The position numbers and the translations under genes were made by a program. Of a stretch of DNA of 13,817 nt, positions 13,625 through 13,817 are shown one piece after another. The DNA comes from a bacterium (GTDB lineage Bacteria; Desulfobacterota; GWC2-55-46; DRQE01). Location: the NCBI GenBank assembly GCA_027017505.1, contig JALUQR010000074.1, forward strand, positions 1-13,817. The letters run 5' to 3'. Position 1 is the stretch's first letter; each line of letters begins with the position of its first letter. The notes below the pieces were generated by a model. The model worked only from the letters and a program-made list of their open reading frames with translations, made no database searches and was not told the DNA's origin.

Positions 13625-13658
13625 AAAAGGGCTTAAAAACCAGACAGGAGTGTGAAGA

Positions 13659-13817
13659 GTGGATATTGTAGAGCTTAACTGCTGGGAGCTTGCAGAAAAA
13701 CTACAGAAAGGTGAGCTCACCTCTCGTGCCCTTACGGAGGCATACCTTGAAAGGATAGAGAGGATAGACCGCAGGCTTCGTGCCTACATCACCGTGTGTG
13801 CGGATGAGGCACTTAAG
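13659..13817 (+). CDS. gatA: Glu/Asp-tRNA amidotransferase subunit A, N-terminal part (cut by window edge)
   Basis: Amidase subunit of GatCAB, which converts Glu-tRNA(Gln) and/or Asp-tRNA(Asn) to the correct amidated forms. Only 53 codons are present, reading MDIVELNCWELAEKLQKGELTSRALTEAYLERI and then IDRRLRAYITVCADEAL, the usual GatA N-terminus before the amidase catalytic region. The start is GTG at 13659: an in-frame TGA lies 6 bases upstream, and AGGAG precedes it by 8 bases. gatC is not immediately upstream; the preceding 150 bases hold only promoters. Other amidase-signature enzymes share this N-terminus, so the name rests on overall similarity of the first 50 residues. Confidence 0.8.
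   Translation, partial: MDIVELNCWELAEKLQKGELTSRALTEAYLERIERIDRRLRAYITVCADEALK

Noticed and set aside
1..13817. Mobile elements, tRNA/rRNA genes, CRISPR arrays or a defence cluster
   Set aside because: I saw no repeat-spacer pattern, transposase or recombinase motifs, terminal repeats or cloverleaf-like sequences; all space is filled by housekeeping genes and short promoter gaps.

Overview
The window is a compact stretch of bacterial chromosome made almost entirely of housekeeping and biosynthetic genes, with no mobile elements, RNA genes or CRISPR arrays that I can see. Several features point to a bacterium of a deep-branching or thermophile-like group such as Nitrospirota, Aquificota or Desulfobacterota, but the lineage is inferred and not fixed by the sequence. 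These features are the M29 aminopeptidase, the EndoQ-type nuclease, heavy use of AGG/AGA (Arg) and ATA (Ile) codons, tight gene packing, and base composition near half G+C by eye. A heptose-pathway gene (gmhA) suggests a Gram-negative envelope. A monoheme cytochrome c and haem O synthase suggest a respiratory chain with a haem-copper oxidase elsewhere in the genome.

Layout. Positions 1-8355 are read on the minus strand. From upstream to downstream the genes are rqcH (ribosome quality control), ispB-type polyprenyl synthase, nth (endonuclease III), fabI (enoyl-ACP reductase), endoQ (PHP-domain nuclease), a DUF2156 protein, a YhcC-type radical SAM protein, an M29 aminopeptidase and the 5' part of gmhA. 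From ispB to the aminopeptidase the genes lie 1-29 bases apart or overlap, so they probably form one operon driven by a promoter at the end of rqcH. An internal promoter lies in front of the DUF2156 gene, and gmhA has its own promoter.

Positions 8419-12176 hold a plus-strand biotin operon, bioB-bioF-bioH-bioC, whose four genes all overlap their neighbours. Its promoter carries a textbook BirA operator (TTGTTAACC-N14-GGTTGACAA) over the -35 box. The operon encodes the BioC/BioH route to pimeloyl-ACP plus KAPA synthase and biotin synthase; bioA and bioD are not in the window. A strong hairpin terminator sits directly after bioC, but its U-tract serves the opposite strand, where the cytochrome c gene ends.

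Positions 12236-13503 (minus strand) carry the small cytochrome c gene and haem O synthase (ctaB/cyoE), each with a recognisable promoter. A divergent promoter region then leads to the start of gatA, which runs off the right edge.

The most interesting signals are regulatory. Several genes without a Shine-Dalgarno sequence (DUF2156, rqcH, bioB, probably ctaB) have a -10 box only 7-11 bases before the start codon, three of them with an upstream TGn extension. This suggests leaderless or nearly leaderless mRNAs in this organism. Protein-level points are a C-terminal sliding-clamp motif on the EndoQ homologue, a Ser where E. coli BioB has the cluster ligand Cys97, and Glu for Asp in the DR motif of RqcH. 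No stretch over 300 bases lacks a gene. I found no clear candidate for a wholly new system.
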